A stretch of DNA of 64,000 bases from Empedobacter sp036647415 (GCF_036647415.1 NZ_JAVXKG010000004.1:93505-157504); one strand, 5' to 3'; counted from the first letter of the stretch, positions 32,290-40,474 are shown. Made by a program: numbers and translations. The notes: generated by a model from the sequence alone, not told the origin.

Positions 32290-32311
32290 TTTACCAATAG
32301 CTAATCAATAT

Positions 32312-32348
32312 AAAATCCTTACTCATTTCGTTGAGTAAGGATTTTTTT
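32312..32348 (+). terminator. Intrinsic terminator after rpsN
   Basis: Perfect 14-bp stem (32312-32325 with 32332-32345), 6-nt loop, followed by a T run. It splits the otherwise continuous S10-spc gene string. Confidence 0.92.
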
Positions 32349-32453
32349 ATTAGATAAGGATTAAAATAATTAATAAAATACCGTTGTTACTGGGTTTCAA
32401 TACCGTTTAATTAATTTATTTGTATTTATAGTCTTTATTTAAAAAATATGCAA

Positions 32454-32461
32454 TATATTTG
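32454..32461 (+). promoter_or_regulatory. -7 promoter box of the rpsH-rplQ block
   Basis: TATATTTG matches TAnnTTTG, 78-85 nt upstream of rpsH. No convincing -33 TTG. It is followed at once by a hairpin-forming leader. Confidence 0.65.
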
Positions 32462-32462
32462 C

Positions 32463-32490
32463 AACCCAAATGCATAGTGCATTTTAGGTT
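32463..32490 (+). other. Hairpin at the start of the rpsH leader
   Basis: An 11-bp stem with one small internal loop (32463-32474 with 32478-32490, 3-nt loop) starts within 2 nt of the promoter box. Most of it should be at the very 5' end of the transcript. It may stabilise the mRNA or be a ribosomal-protein binding site; neither is shown. Confidence 0.55.
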
Positions 32491-32538
32491 AAAGTTTAAT
32501 TTTAAAAGTAGTGCTTAGCGCTATACTGTAGAATTAGT

Positions 32539-32940
32539 ATGTATACAGATCCAATTTCAGATTTTCTAACGCGTGTTAGAAATGCAATGATGGCGGGACA
32601 CAAAGTTGTGGAAATCCCAGCATCTAAAATTAAAAAAGAGATCACTAAGATCTTATTTGAACAAGGTTATATCTTGAACTACAAGTTCGAAGGACAAGAT
32701 CAACCTCAAGGAACAATCAAAATCGCTTTAAAGTACGATAAAGTAACTAAAGAGCCAGCTATCCGTAAAATCAGAAGAGCTTCTTCTCCAGGTTTACGTC
32801 AATATGCAGGATCTAAAGAATTACCTCGTGTATTAAACGGATTAGGTGTTGCTATCATCTCAACTTCTAGAGGTGTTATGACAGACAAACAAGCTCGTCA
32901 AGAGAATGTAGGTGGTGAAGTTTTATGTTTTGTTTATTAA
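32539..32940 (+). CDS. rpsH: 30S ribosomal protein S8
   Basis: 133 residues. MYTDPISDFLTRVRNAMMAGH and the C-terminal GLGVAIISTSRGVMTDKQARQENVGGEVLCFVY are diagnostic. S8 binds the central domain of 16S rRNA; in E. coli it represses the spc operon by binding mRNA near rplE. Here rplE is in the preceding transcription block, so an S8 target would have to be elsewhere, possibly in the new leader. 22 nt before rplF. Confidence 0.98.
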   Translation: MYTDPISDFLTRVRNAMMAGHKVVEIPASKIKKEITKILFEQGYILNYKFEGQDQPQGTIKIALKYDKVTKEPAIRKIRRASSPGLRQYAGSKELPRVLNGLGVAIISTSRGVMTDKQARQENVGGEVLCFVY

Positions 32941-32962
32941 TCTTTTAAAAAATTAAGAAATT

Positions 32963-33508
32963 ATGTCAAGAATAGGACACGCACAAATCAACATTCCTGC
33001 AGCAGCAACTGTTGAATTTAAAGATAAAGTAGTTACTGTAAAAGGTAACAATATTACGATGACTAGAGAATTAAACGAAGGTTTTGATGTGAAAATCGAA
33101 GACGGAGTTTTAACTGTAGTACGTCCAGATGATGCTAAAAATAATAGAGCTTTACATGGTTTATACCGTGCATTAATCAATAACATGATTATCGGTACAA
33201 CAGAAGGTTTTAAAAAACAATTAGAATTAGTTGGTGTTGGTTATAGAGCATCTAACCAAGGACAAAGATTAGATTTGGCATTAGGTTTTTCTCACAACAT
33301 TGTATTGGAGTTACCAGAAGAAATTAAAGTAGAAACTTTAACAGAAAAAGGTAAAAACCCAATCATTACATTATCATCTCACGATAATCAATTATTAGGA
33401 ATGATTGTAGCTAAAATCCGCGCTTTCCGTAAGCCAGAGCCTTACAAAGGAAAAGGAATTAAGTTTGTTGGAGAAATTATTAGAAGAAAAGCAGGTAAAT
33501 CTGCATAA
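32963..33508 (+). CDS. rplF: 50S ribosomal protein L6
   Basis: 181 residues. Two related halves are visible, with LELVGVGYRASNQGQRLDLALGFSH and the C-terminal PEPYKGKGIKFVGEIIRRKAGK that binds the sarcin-ricin loop region. Normal length; 13 nt before rplR. Confidence 0.98.
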   Translation: MSRIGHAQINIPAAATVEFKDKVVTVKGNNITMTRELNEGFDVKIEDGVLTVVRPDDAKNNRALHGLYRALINNMIIGTTEGFKKQLELVGVGYRASNQGQRLDLALGFSHNIVLELPEEIKVETLTEKGKNPIITLSSHDNQLLGMIVAKIRAFRKPEPYKGKGIKFVGEIIRRKAGKSA

Positions 33509-33521
33509 AAATCATTGAAAA

Positions 33522-33875
33522 ATGGCATTATCTAAAGTAGAAAAAAGACAAAAAATAAAAAGACGCGTGCGTCGAAATATTTTCGGAACAGAAACTAAAC
33601 CTCGTTTGTCAGTTTACCGTTCTAATAAAGAAATTTACGCTCAAATTATTGACGATAACAGTGGAGTAACTTTAGCTTCTGCATCATCTCGTGAAAAAGG
33701 TGTTTCTGTAGAAGGTACAAAATCTGAAGTATCTGCATCTGTTGGTAAAGCCTTAGCTGCAAAAGCTGTTGCTAAAGGAATTGAAACTGTAGTTTTTGAT
33801 CGTAACGGTTTCATATATCATGGTAGAATCAAAGCTTTAGCAGATGGTGCTAGAGAAGGTGGATTAAAATTCTAA
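33522..33875 (+). CDS. rplR: 50S ribosomal protein L18
   Basis: 117 residues. The RRVRRNIFGTETKPRLSVYRSNKEIYAQIIDD core and the C-terminal FDRNGFIYHGRIKALADGAREGGLKF are typical. L18 binds 5S rRNA with L5. 16 nt before rpsE. Confidence 0.98.
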   Translation: MALSKVEKRQKIKRRVRRNIFGTETKPRLSVYRSNKEIYAQIIDDNSGVTLASASSREKGVSVEGTKSEVSASVGKALAAKAVAKGIETVVFDRNGFIYHGRIKALADGAREGGLKF

Positions 33876-33891
33876 AAAAGAGAAAGAAATT

Positions 33892-34413
33892 ATGTTAGGA
33901 TTTAAAAACGTAGAAAGAGTTAAGCCAACAGGATTAGATTTAAAAGATCGTTTAGTTGGAGTACAACGTGTTACTAAAGTAACAAAAGGAGGTAGAGCAT
34001 TTGGATTCTCTGCAATCGTAGTAGTAGGAGACGGTAATGGAGTAGTAGGTTACGGATTAGGGAAATCTAAAGATGTTGCTTCTGCTATTGCAAAAGCTAT
34101 CGAAGATGCTAAGAAAAACTTAGTACGCATTCCTTTATTTGATAACACAATTCCTCACGAACAAGAAGCTCGTTTCGGTGGTGCGCAAGTATTCATTCGT
34201 CCAGCATCTAAAGGTACAGGAGTTATTGCAGGTGGAACTGTACGTGCGGTATTAGAATCAGTTGGTATTCACGATGTATTATCAAAATCAAAAGGTTCTT
34301 CTAACCCACACAATGCAGTAAAAGCTACATTCCGTGCTTTATTAAGCTTACGTTCTGTAGAAACTATTGCACGTCAAAGAGGTATCTCTATAACTAAAGT
34401 ATTCAACGGTTAA
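33892..34413 (+). CDS. rpsE: 30S ribosomal protein S5
   Basis: 173 residues. The double-stranded RNA-binding N-domain has VTKGGRAFGFSAIVVVGDGNGVVGYGLGKSKDV; the C-domain holds GGTVRAVLESVGIHDVLSKSKGSSNPHN. S5 lines the mRNA entry site and influences fidelity. 11 nt before rpmD. Confidence 0.98.
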   Translation: MLGFKNVERVKPTGLDLKDRLVGVQRVTKVTKGGRAFGFSAIVVVGDGNGVVGYGLGKSKDVASAIAKAIEDAKKNLVRIPLFDNTIPHEQEARFGGAQVFIRPASKGTGVIAGGTVRAVLESVGIHDVLSKSKGSSNPHNAVKATFRALLSLRSVETIARQRGISITKVFNG

Positions 34414-34424
34414 AATATAGTATC

Positions 34425-34604
34425 ATGAGTAAAGTAAAAGTAAAACAAACACGTAGTGCTATCAACCGTGATAAATCTCAAAAAGCAACTTTAGTAGCTT
34501 TAGGATTAAAGAAATTGAATCAAGTTGTTGAGCATGAATCTACACCTCAAATCGAGGGTATGATTAGAAAAATTCAACACTTAGTAGTAGTAGAAAGAGC
34601 TTAA
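34425..34604 (+). CDS. rpmD: 50S ribosomal protein L30
   Basis: 59 residues, found by reading the 220-bp gap between rpsE and rplO. The start ATG is 11 nt after rpsE. It reads MSKVKVKQTRSAINRDKSQK..., with KATLVALGLKKLNQVVEHE and the closing MIRKIQHLVVVERA, a full match to the L30 fold (beta-alpha-beta-alpha-beta). Order and length are exactly as expected for the spc operon. L30 binds domain II of 23S rRNA. Confidence 0.95.
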   Translation: MSKVKVKQTRSAINRDKSQKATLVALGLKKLNQVVEHESTPQIEGMIRKIQHLVVVERA

Positions 34605-34633
34605 TCGCTTTTAACCTTTAAAAAATTATTAAA

Positions 34634-35089
34634 ATGAATTTAAGTAATTTAAAACCAGCAGCTGGTTCAGTACAAAATAAATTCCGTAAAGGTAGAGGTG
34701 AAGGTAGTGGAAACGGTTTGACAGCAGGTCGTGGACACAAAGGTGCTAAATCTCGTTCTGGTTATTCAAGAAAAATCGGATTCGAAGGAGGACAAATGCC
34801 TTTACAAAGACGTTTACCTAAATTTGGTTTCAAAAACATCAACAGAGTTGAGTACACAGGAATCAATTTAGATACAATTCAACAATTAGTTGATAACAAC
34901 AAAATTACAGATACCCTTAACAAAGAAACATTAGTAAAGTTAGGTTTAGCTCACAAAAACGATTTAGTGAAAATCTTAGGTCGTGGAGAGTTAACAGCTA
35001 CAGTTAATGTTACTGCTGATAAATTTACTCAAACAGCACAAGAAGCTGTTGAGAAAGCAGGAGGTAAAGTAGAATTAATTAACGCTTAG
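34634..35089 (+). CDS. rplO: 50S ribosomal protein L15
   Basis: 151 residues. MNLSNLKPAAGSVQNKFRKGRGEGSGNG, the glycine-rich GRGHKGAKSRSGYSRKIGFEGGQMPLQRRLPKFGF stretch and the C-terminal globular domain are typical. L15 is a late-assembly protein that reaches deep into 23S rRNA with its basic N terminus. 15 nt before secY. Confidence 0.97.
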   Translation: MNLSNLKPAAGSVQNKFRKGRGEGSGNGLTAGRGHKGAKSRSGYSRKIGFEGGQMPLQRRLPKFGFKNINRVEYTGINLDTIQQLVDNNKITDTLNKETLVKLGLAHKNDLVKILGRGELTATVNVTADKFTQTAQEAVEKAGGKVELINA

Positions 35090-35104
35090 AAATTTTTTTT
35101 ATAG

Positions 35105-36475
35105 ATGAAAGGGTTTATACAGACCATAAAAAATATCTGGAGCATAAAAGAACTAAAGGATAAGTTACTTGTAACTATCCTTTTGTTATTGGTTTATAGA
35201 TTCGGTTCTCATATACCACTTCCAGGTGTCGATATTAACGAAGTTAATCGTTTTATTGCAGACCAAGAAAATGCAAACTCAGGAATTTTAGGATTATTAA
35301 ACTCTTTTACCGGAGGTTCTTTTAAAAGAGCTTCCGTATTTGCGTTAGGAATTATGCCTTATATCTCTGCTTCAATTGTTGTACAATTGATGGGATTAGC
35401 GGTACCTTACATCCAAAAACTACAAAAAGAAGGAGAAAGTGGACGAAATAAAGTAAATCAAATCACAAGATGGTTAACAATTGGGATATGTTTGGTGCAA
35501 GCACCAGCTTACCTTACATTGGTAACATCTCAGATTTTACCTTATGACCCAACTTCATCGTATGCTATTTATGTAATTCCCCCAGCAAGCTTCTGGTTCT
35601 GGTTCCCATCAGTTATTATTCTGATAACAGGAACAATCTTTGCCATGTGGATGGGAGAAAAAATTACTGACAAAGGTATCGGTAACGGTATATCAATCCT
35701 GATTATGGTTGGTATCTTAGCTGATTTACCAAAAGCAATATTTAACGCATTTGAAGTTGACCCTTCAAATGGAATTTTCTTCTTGATAGAAATGTTAGGT
35801 TTAATCCTAGTTATTGCAATGTGTATTATGATTGTTGCAGCGGTTCGTAAAGTACCGGTACAATATGTAAGAAGAGCGCAAACTTCTAGTAGTTCTTATA
35901 TGAGATCAGTAACAGATTCTGTACGTTCTTATATTCCTCTAAAAGTAAATGCAGCAGGTGTAATGCCTATTATCTTCGCACAAGCAATTATGTTTTTACC
36001 AGGAACATTAGCAAATTATTTTCTAGATGACGCAAGTCCAATCAAAGCATTCTTTACAAAAATGGCAGATCCATTTACATGGGAATACAATTTGATCTTT
36101 GGTTTACTAATTATCATCTTCACTTATTTCTATACAGCGATCACAATTCCTGTAAACCAAATGGCTGAAGACTTAAAAAGAAACGGAGGAATCATACCTG
36201 GAATCCGCCCTGGAAAAGAAACTGCAAATTATTTAGACGAAATTTTATCAAAAATTACGTTACCTGGAGCAATTTTACTAACTTTGCTTGCTGTTTTGCC
36301 AGCAATTGTGAAATTATTAGGTGTAGAACAAAGCTTGGCTATGTTCTTTGGAGGTACATCAATGTTAATTATGGTGGGAGTTATCTTAGATACTGTACAA
36401 CAAATTAATACGTATTTATTAAATCACCGTTACGATGGTTTAATGTCTTCAGGTAGAACTTCAAGAGAAATCTAA
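35105..36475 (+). CDS. secY: Preprotein translocase subunit SecY
   Basis: 456 residues with ten membrane helices. It includes the plug region (about 55-75), LGIMPYISASIVVQLM in helix 2, and the cytoplasmic loop EDLKRNGGIIPGIRPGKETANYL that contacts the ribosome and SecA. SecY forms the protein-conducting channel with SecE and SecG. It sits between rplO (15 nt) and infA (24 nt), the standard spc position. Slightly longer than E. coli SecY (443). Confidence 0.97.
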   Translation: MKGFIQTIKNIWSIKELKDKLLVTILLLLVYRFGSHIPLPGVDINEVNRFIADQENANSGILGLLNSFTGGSFKRASVFALGIMPYISASIVVQLMGLAVPYIQKLQKEGESGRNKVNQITRWLTIGICLVQAPAYLTLVTSQILPYDPTSSYAIYVIPPASFWFWFPSVIILITGTIFAMWMGEKITDKGIGNGISILIMVGILADLPKAIFNAFEVDPSNGIFFLIEMLGLILVIAMCIMIVAAVRKVPVQYVRRAQTSSSSYMRSVTDSVRSYIPLKVNAAGVMPIIFAQAIMFLPGTLANYFLDDASPIKAFFTKMADPFTWEYNLIFGLLIIIFTYFYTAITIPVNQMAEDLKRNGGIIPGIRPGKETANYLDEILSKITLPGAILLTLLAVLPAIVKLLGVEQSLAMFFGGTSMLIMVGVILDTVQQINTYLLNHRYDGLMSSGRTSREI

Positions 36476-36499
36476 TAAGATTATTTTTTAAAAAGATTT

Positions 36500-36715
36500 A
36501 TGGCTAAACAAAAACATATTGAACAAGACGGTACGATTACAGAAGCATTATCTAATGCAATGTTCCGTGTCGAATTAGAAAATGGACATGTTGTAACATG
36601 TAACATATCTGGTAAAATGCGTATGCATTACATCAAATTATTACCAGGTGATAGAGTGAAGATTGAGATGTCTCCTTATGACTTATCAAAAGGTAGAATA
36701 TCTTATAGATACTAA
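36500..36715 (+). CDS. infA: Translation initiation factor IF-1
   Basis: 71 residues, single S1/OB domain. The motifs IEQDGTITEALSNAMFRVELENGHVV and GKMRMHYIKLLPGDRVKIEMSPYDLSKGRI are diagnostic. IF-1 covers the A site of the 30S subunit during initiation. A 76-nt gap with a 12-bp hairpin separates it from rpmJ. Confidence 0.98.
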   Translation: MAKQKHIEQDGTITEALSNAMFRVELENGHVVTCNISGKMRMHYIKLLPGDRVKIEMSPYDLSKGRISYRY

Positions 36716-36737
36716 AAGATAAATTAACGACTGGTGG

Positions 36738-36766
36738 TAGAGTTAACGTTTTTGACGTTAACTCTA
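36738..36766 (+). other. Hairpin between infA and rpmJ
   Basis: Perfect 12-bp stem (36738-36749 with 36755-36766), 5-nt loop, without a T run. It is therefore unlikely to terminate; it may be an mRNA processing or stability element, or a weak attenuator, in the middle of the ribosomal operon. Confidence 0.65.
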
Positions 36767-36791
36767 TCGGATTATAAATAAATTTACAAAG

Positions 36792-36908
36792 ATGAAAATT
36801 AGAGCATCCATTAAAAAGAGAAGTGCTGACTGTAAAATTGTGCGTCGTAAAGGACGCTTGTATGTGATCAACAAAAAGAATCCTAAGTTTAAACAAAGAC
36901 AAGGTTAA
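36792..36908 (+). CDS. rpmJ: 50S ribosomal protein L36 (zinc-free form)
   Basis: 38 residues, found by reading the infA-rpsM gap. It begins MKIRASIKKRSADCKIVRRKG and ends NPKFKQRQG, an unmistakable L36. Of the zinc ligands Cys-Cys-Cys-His only C14 remains and the His position is Phe, so this is the C-minus type, matching the zinc-free S14 of this genome. It lies 12 nt before rpsM. Confidence 0.95.
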   Translation: MKIRASIKKRSADCKIVRRKGRLYVINKKNPKFKQRQG

Positions 36909-36920
36909 TTATTTAGAATT

Positions 36921-37298
36921 ATGGCAAGAATTTCAGGTGTAGATTTACCTAAAAACAAAAGAGGTGTAATCGGACTTACATACATTTACGGGATCGGTAG
37001 AAGCAGTGCTTCTAAAATCTTAGCTGAGAACAACATCTCAGAAGATAAGAAAGTTAGCGAATGGACTGATGAAGAAATCAACGCAATCCGTGCATCAATT
37101 AATGAAACTTTCAAAGTAGAAGGTGAATTAAGATCAGAAATCCAATTAAACATCAAACGTTTAATGGATATCGGATGTCAAAGAGGTATTCGTCACAGAT
37201 TAGGTTTACCATTACGTGGTCAAAGAACAAAAAATAACTCACGTACTAGAAAAGGTAAAAAGAAAACAGTTGCTAACAAGAAAAAAGCCACTAAATAA
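36921..37298 (+). CDS. rpsM: 30S ribosomal protein S13
   Basis: 125 residues. ARISGVDLPKNKRGVIGLTYIYGIGRSSA and RGIRHRLGLPLRGQRTKNNSRTRKGKKKT are diagnostic. S13 contacts tRNAs and forms the head intersubunit bridges. 10 nt before rpsK. Confidence 0.98.
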   Translation: MARISGVDLPKNKRGVIGLTYIYGIGRSSASKILAENNISEDKKVSEWTDEEINAIRASINETFKVEGELRSEIQLNIKRLMDIGCQRGIRHRLGLPLRGQRTKNNSRTRKGKKKTVANKKKATK

Positions 37299-37308
37299 TA
37301 AGTAGATC

Positions 37309-37698
37309 ATGGCAAAAAATCAGAAAGTAGTAAAGAAAAGAAAAGTAGTTGTTGAAGCTACTGGACAAGCTCATATTCAAGCATCGTTTAACAATGTTAT
37401 CGTTACGTTAACAAACAAAAACGGTGAAGTTATCTCTTGGTCTTCTGCAGGTAAAATGGGATTCCGTGGTTCTAAAAAGAACACGCCTTACGCTGCTCAA
37501 GTAGCCGCTCAAGATGCAGCAACAGTTGCATACGAAGCTGGTTTAAGAAGAGTTAAAGTATTCGTTAAAGGACCAGGTCAAGGTCGTGAATCTGCTATTA
37601 GAACTATTCATAATGGTGGTATTGAAGTTTCAGAAATTGTTGATGTAACTCCACTTCCACATAACGGATGTCGTCCTCCTAAAAAGAGAAGAGTATAA
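37309..37698 (+). CDS. rpsK: 30S ribosomal protein S11
   Basis: 129 residues. AHIQASFNNVIVTLTNKNGEVISWSSAGKMGFRGSKK and the C-terminal DVTPLPHNGCRPPKKRRV are diagnostic. S11 lies on the platform near the E site and the anti-Shine-Dalgarno helix. 45 nt before rpsD. Confidence 0.98.
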   Translation: MAKNQKVVKKRKVVVEATGQAHIQASFNNVIVTLTNKNGEVISWSSAGKMGFRGSKKNTPYAAQVAAQDAATVAYEAGLRRVKVFVKGPGQGRESAIRTIHNGGIEVSEIVDVTPLPHNGCRPPKKRRV

Positions 37699-37743
37699 TT
37701 CTTTTTCTCAATTTAATTATTTAATATTTAATAGTAATAAATC

Positions 37744-38346
37744 ATGGCAAGATATACAGGACCAAAAACCAAAATTGCAAGAAAATTTGGACAACCAATT
37801 TTCGGAGATGACAAATCTTTTGAAAAAAAGAAATATCCTCCAGGGCAACACGGACCTAACAAAAGAAGAGCTAAAAAATCAGAATACGCTATTCAGTTAT
37901 CTGAAAAACAAAAAGCGAAATATACTTACGGTATCTTAGAGAAACAATTTGCTAACTTATACAAGAAAGCAAATGCATCTAAAGGAATTACAGGTGAAGT
38001 ATTATTACAATTATGTGAATCTCGTTTAGACAACGTAGTTTACAGATTAGGAATATCTAATTCTCGTAGCGGTGCTCGTCAATTAGTATCTCACAAACAC
38101 ATTACAGTTAATGGTGAGTTAGTAAACATTCCTTCATACCAATTAAAAGCAGGTGATGTTATCAGTGTAAGAGCAAAGTCTAAATCTTTGACTCCTATCA
38201 CAGCTTCATTACACGCACGTAGAGAATACGATTGGTTAGTTTGGAACGATGAGCAATTATCTGGTACATTTACAAAAGCTCCAGAAAGAGTTCAAATTCC
38301 AGAAGATATCAAAGAGCAATTAATCGTCGAGTTATATTCTAAATAA
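37744..38346 (+). CDS. rpsD: 30S ribosomal protein S4
   Basis: 200 residues. It has the N-terminal MARYTGPKTKIARKFG, KYPPGQHGPNKRRAKKSEYA, and the S4 RNA-binding domain (SRSGARQLVSHKHITVNGELVNIPSYQLKAGD). N-terminal zinc cysteines are absent. S4 nucleates 16S rRNA folding. In E. coli it represses the alpha operon; no corresponding pseudoknot was identified here by eye. Confidence 0.98.
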   Translation: MARYTGPKTKIARKFGQPIFGDDKSFEKKKYPPGQHGPNKRRAKKSEYAIQLSEKQKAKYTYGILEKQFANLYKKANASKGITGEVLLQLCESRLDNVVYRLGISNSRSGARQLVSHKHITVNGELVNIPSYQLKAGDVISVRAKSKSLTPITASLHARREYDWLVWNDEQLSGTFTKAPERVQIPEDIKEQLIVELYSK

Positions 38347-38368
38347 ACCTTAAAATCAGACTAATAAA

Positions 38369-39361
38369 ATGACTATTTTAAATTTCATCAAACCTGACAA
38401 AGTAATCTTAGTAGAATCTGATTCTAAATTTGGACAATTCGAATTTCGTCCTTTAGAGCCAGGATACGGGATTACAGTTGGAAATGCTCTACGTAGAGTA
38501 TTACTTTCTTCTTTAGAAGGATATGCAATCACTTCGATTAAGATTGAAGGTGTTGAGCACGAATTTTCAACTATTCCAGGAGTAGTGGAAGATGTTACAG
38601 AGATCATTTTAAATCTGAAAAAGGTTCGTTTTAAGAAACAAATTGATGAATCAGATGCTGAAACTGTAACTGCTACTATCTCAGGGCAAGATCAATTAAC
38701 AGCGGGTGATTTAGGGAAATTTATTTCTGGATTCCAAGTTTTAAACCCTGAATTAGTAATCGCTAACTTAGACGCTAAAGTAAACGTGACAATCACATTT
38801 ACAATCGAAAAAGGTAGAGGATACGTACCAGCTGAAGAGAATAAAAAGGCTTCTGCGCCAATTGGTACTATAGCAATTGATTCAATTTACACTCCTATTA
38901 AGAATGTAAAATATGCAATTGAAAACTATCGTGTAGAACAAAAAACTGATTATGAAAAATTAGTTTTCGAAATTACAACAGATGGTTCTATAACTCCACA
39001 AGATGCATTAACTGAAGCAGCTAAAATTTTAATTCACCACTTTATGTTGTTTTCTGATGAAAGAATTACTCTTGAAGCAGAAGAAGTAGCATCTGGTGAA
39101 ACTTATGATGAAGAAGCTTTACACATGCGCCAATTATTGAAAACTAAATTGGTTGACATGGATTTATCAGTTAGAGCATTAAATTGTTTAAAAGCAGCAG
39201 AAGTTGAAACATTAGGCGAATTAGTTTCTTTCGCTAAGTCTGACTTAATGAAATTCAGAAATTTTGGTAAGAAATCTCTTACAGAATTAGAAGAATTGGT
39301 GGACAGCAAAGGTCTTAACTTTGGTATGGACATCGTAAAATATAAGTTAGACGTAGAATAA
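38369..39361 (+). CDS. rpoA: RNA polymerase alpha subunit
   Basis: 330 residues. The N-terminal dimerisation domain (about 1-230) has FEFRPLEPGYGITVGNALRRVLLSSLEGYAI; a linker is followed by the C-terminal domain (about 250-325) with VRALNCLKAAEVETLGELVSFAKSDLMKFRNFGKKSLTELEEL, which binds activators and UP elements. It assembles with beta and beta' to form core polymerase. Between rpsD (22 nt) and rplQ (12 nt), as usual. Confidence 0.98.
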   Translation: MTILNFIKPDKVILVESDSKFGQFEFRPLEPGYGITVGNALRRVLLSSLEGYAITSIKIEGVEHEFSTIPGVVEDVTEIILNLKKVRFKKQIDESDAETVTATISGQDQLTAGDLGKFISGFQVLNPELVIANLDAKVNVTITFTIEKGRGYVPAEENKKASAPIGTIAIDSIYTPIKNVKYAIENYRVEQKTDYEKLVFEITTDGSITPQDALTEAAKILIHHFMLFSDERITLEAEEVASGETYDEEALHMRQLLKTKLVDMDLSVRALNCLKAAEVETLGELVSFAKSDLMKFRNFGKKSLTELEELVDSKGLNFGMDIVKYKLDVE

Positions 39362-39373
39362 TTTTATTAAAAA

Positions 39374-39847
39374 ATGAGACACGGAAAAAAATTTAACCAT
39401 TTAGGTAGAACTGCCTCTCATAGAAGAGCTTTATTATCTAATTTAGCTATAGCATTGATTACTCACAAGAGAATCAATACAACAGTAGCAAAGGCTAAAG
39501 CATTACAAACATATGTAGAGCCTTTATTGACAAAGTCTAAAGTAGACGATACTAACAACCGTCGCGTTGTTTTCTCTTACTTACAAGATAAAGAAGCTAT
39601 TACTGAATTATTCAGAACAGTAGCTCCTAAAATTGCTGACCGCCCAGGTGGATACACTCGTATTATCAAAACTGGTTTCCGTTTAGGAGATAGTGCTGAT
39701 ATGGCAATGATCGAATTAGTAGATTTCAATGATATCTATACTAATGCGAAAGTAGAGAAAAAAGCAACGACTCGTCGTGGTAAAAAAGGTGCTAAAACTG
39801 AAGAAGCTGCTGCGGCAACTGAAACAGAAAGTACTGAAGAAGCATAA
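39374..39847 (+). CDS. rplQ: 50S ribosomal protein L17 with C-terminal extension
   Basis: 157 residues. The L17 core (MRHGKKFNHLGRTASHRRALLSNLA... to the IELVDFND stretch near residue 118) matches the family. About 35 additional residues follow, first basic (KKATTRRGKKGAK) and then Glu/Ala/Thr-rich and acidic, a pattern of disorder. L17 is at the tunnel exit, so the tail might reach factors there. Last gene of the ribosomal cluster. Confidence 0.96.
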   Translation: MRHGKKFNHLGRTASHRRALLSNLAIALITHKRINTTVAKAKALQTYVEPLLTKSKVDDTNNRRVVFSYLQDKEAITELFRTVAPKIADRPGGYTRIIKTGFRLGDSADMAMIELVDFNDIYTNAKVEKKATTRRGKKGAKTEEAAAATETESTEEA

Positions 39848-39867
39848 TCTTATTAATGATTATATAT

Positions 39868-39897
39868 AAAAAAGCTCCCAAATTGGGAGCTTTTTTT
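39868..39897 (+). terminator. Intrinsic terminator of the rpsH-rplQ block
   Basis: 12-bp stem including flanking A/T pairs (39868-39879 with 39885-39896), 5-nt loop, followed by further T. It lies 20 nt after the rplQ stop. Confidence 0.9.
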
Positions 39898-39990
39898 ATT
39901 ATCTTATATTCTCTTAACACTAATGTGAAATTCTTTTGTTAATTTGGTAACTAAATAAAGAAACTTTATCATTTTATAATAAAATAAACT

Positions 39991-40458
39991 ATGAAACAAC
40001 TGATTTTATTCGCTTTAATTTGCACTTCGTTATTCTATTCATGTAAAGATGATGATGAAGTTTTAAATCATGGTTCAATACAAACACATGTTGATCTAAA
40101 ACTTAATGATAAAGAGGGCAGAGATTTATTTGATCCAAAATTTACAACTGTAAAAAAAGATTTAAAAGTTTATTGTTTGGTGAATAATAAATGGGAATTA
40201 CGTGTAGAAAGTAATACAGGATCTTCTAATGATTATATGATTTATCAAGATAAAGAAGGCTATGTATTAAGGTTATTTCCTGATTTGTTTTTAGATAAAT
40301 TAGAAACTAAAATGTTAGTAAAATGGTCCGATAATTATGTAGCAGATACTATTATTACACAATATTCAAAATATGGAAATGGAGGAATCTCTAATGATAA
40401 AGTTTTTTTGAATAGTAAATTAATTGTAGAGCATTATCCAATAATAATTATTAAATAA
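39991..40458 (+). CDS. Small lipoprotein of unknown function
   Basis: 155 residues. The signal peptide MKQLILFALICTSLFYSC places the lipidated Cys at residue 18, followed by KDDDE, an acidic stretch that in Bacteroidetes can act as a surface-export signal. I do not recognise the mature domain; it is rich in beta-type residues (LKVYCLVNNKWELRVES, KMLVKWSDNYVADTI). It stands alone after the ribosomal cluster, convergent with a T9SS-secreted protein gene. Confidence 0.75.
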   Translation: MKQLILFALICTSLFYSCKDDDEVLNHGSIQTHVDLKLNDKEGRDLFDPKFTTVKKDLKVYCLVNNKWELRVESNTGSSNDYMIYQDKEGYVLRLFPDLFLDKLETKMLVKWSDNYVADTIITQYSKYGNGGISNDKVFLNSKLIVEHYPIIIIK

Positions 40459-40474
40459 ATAATCAATAAAATAA

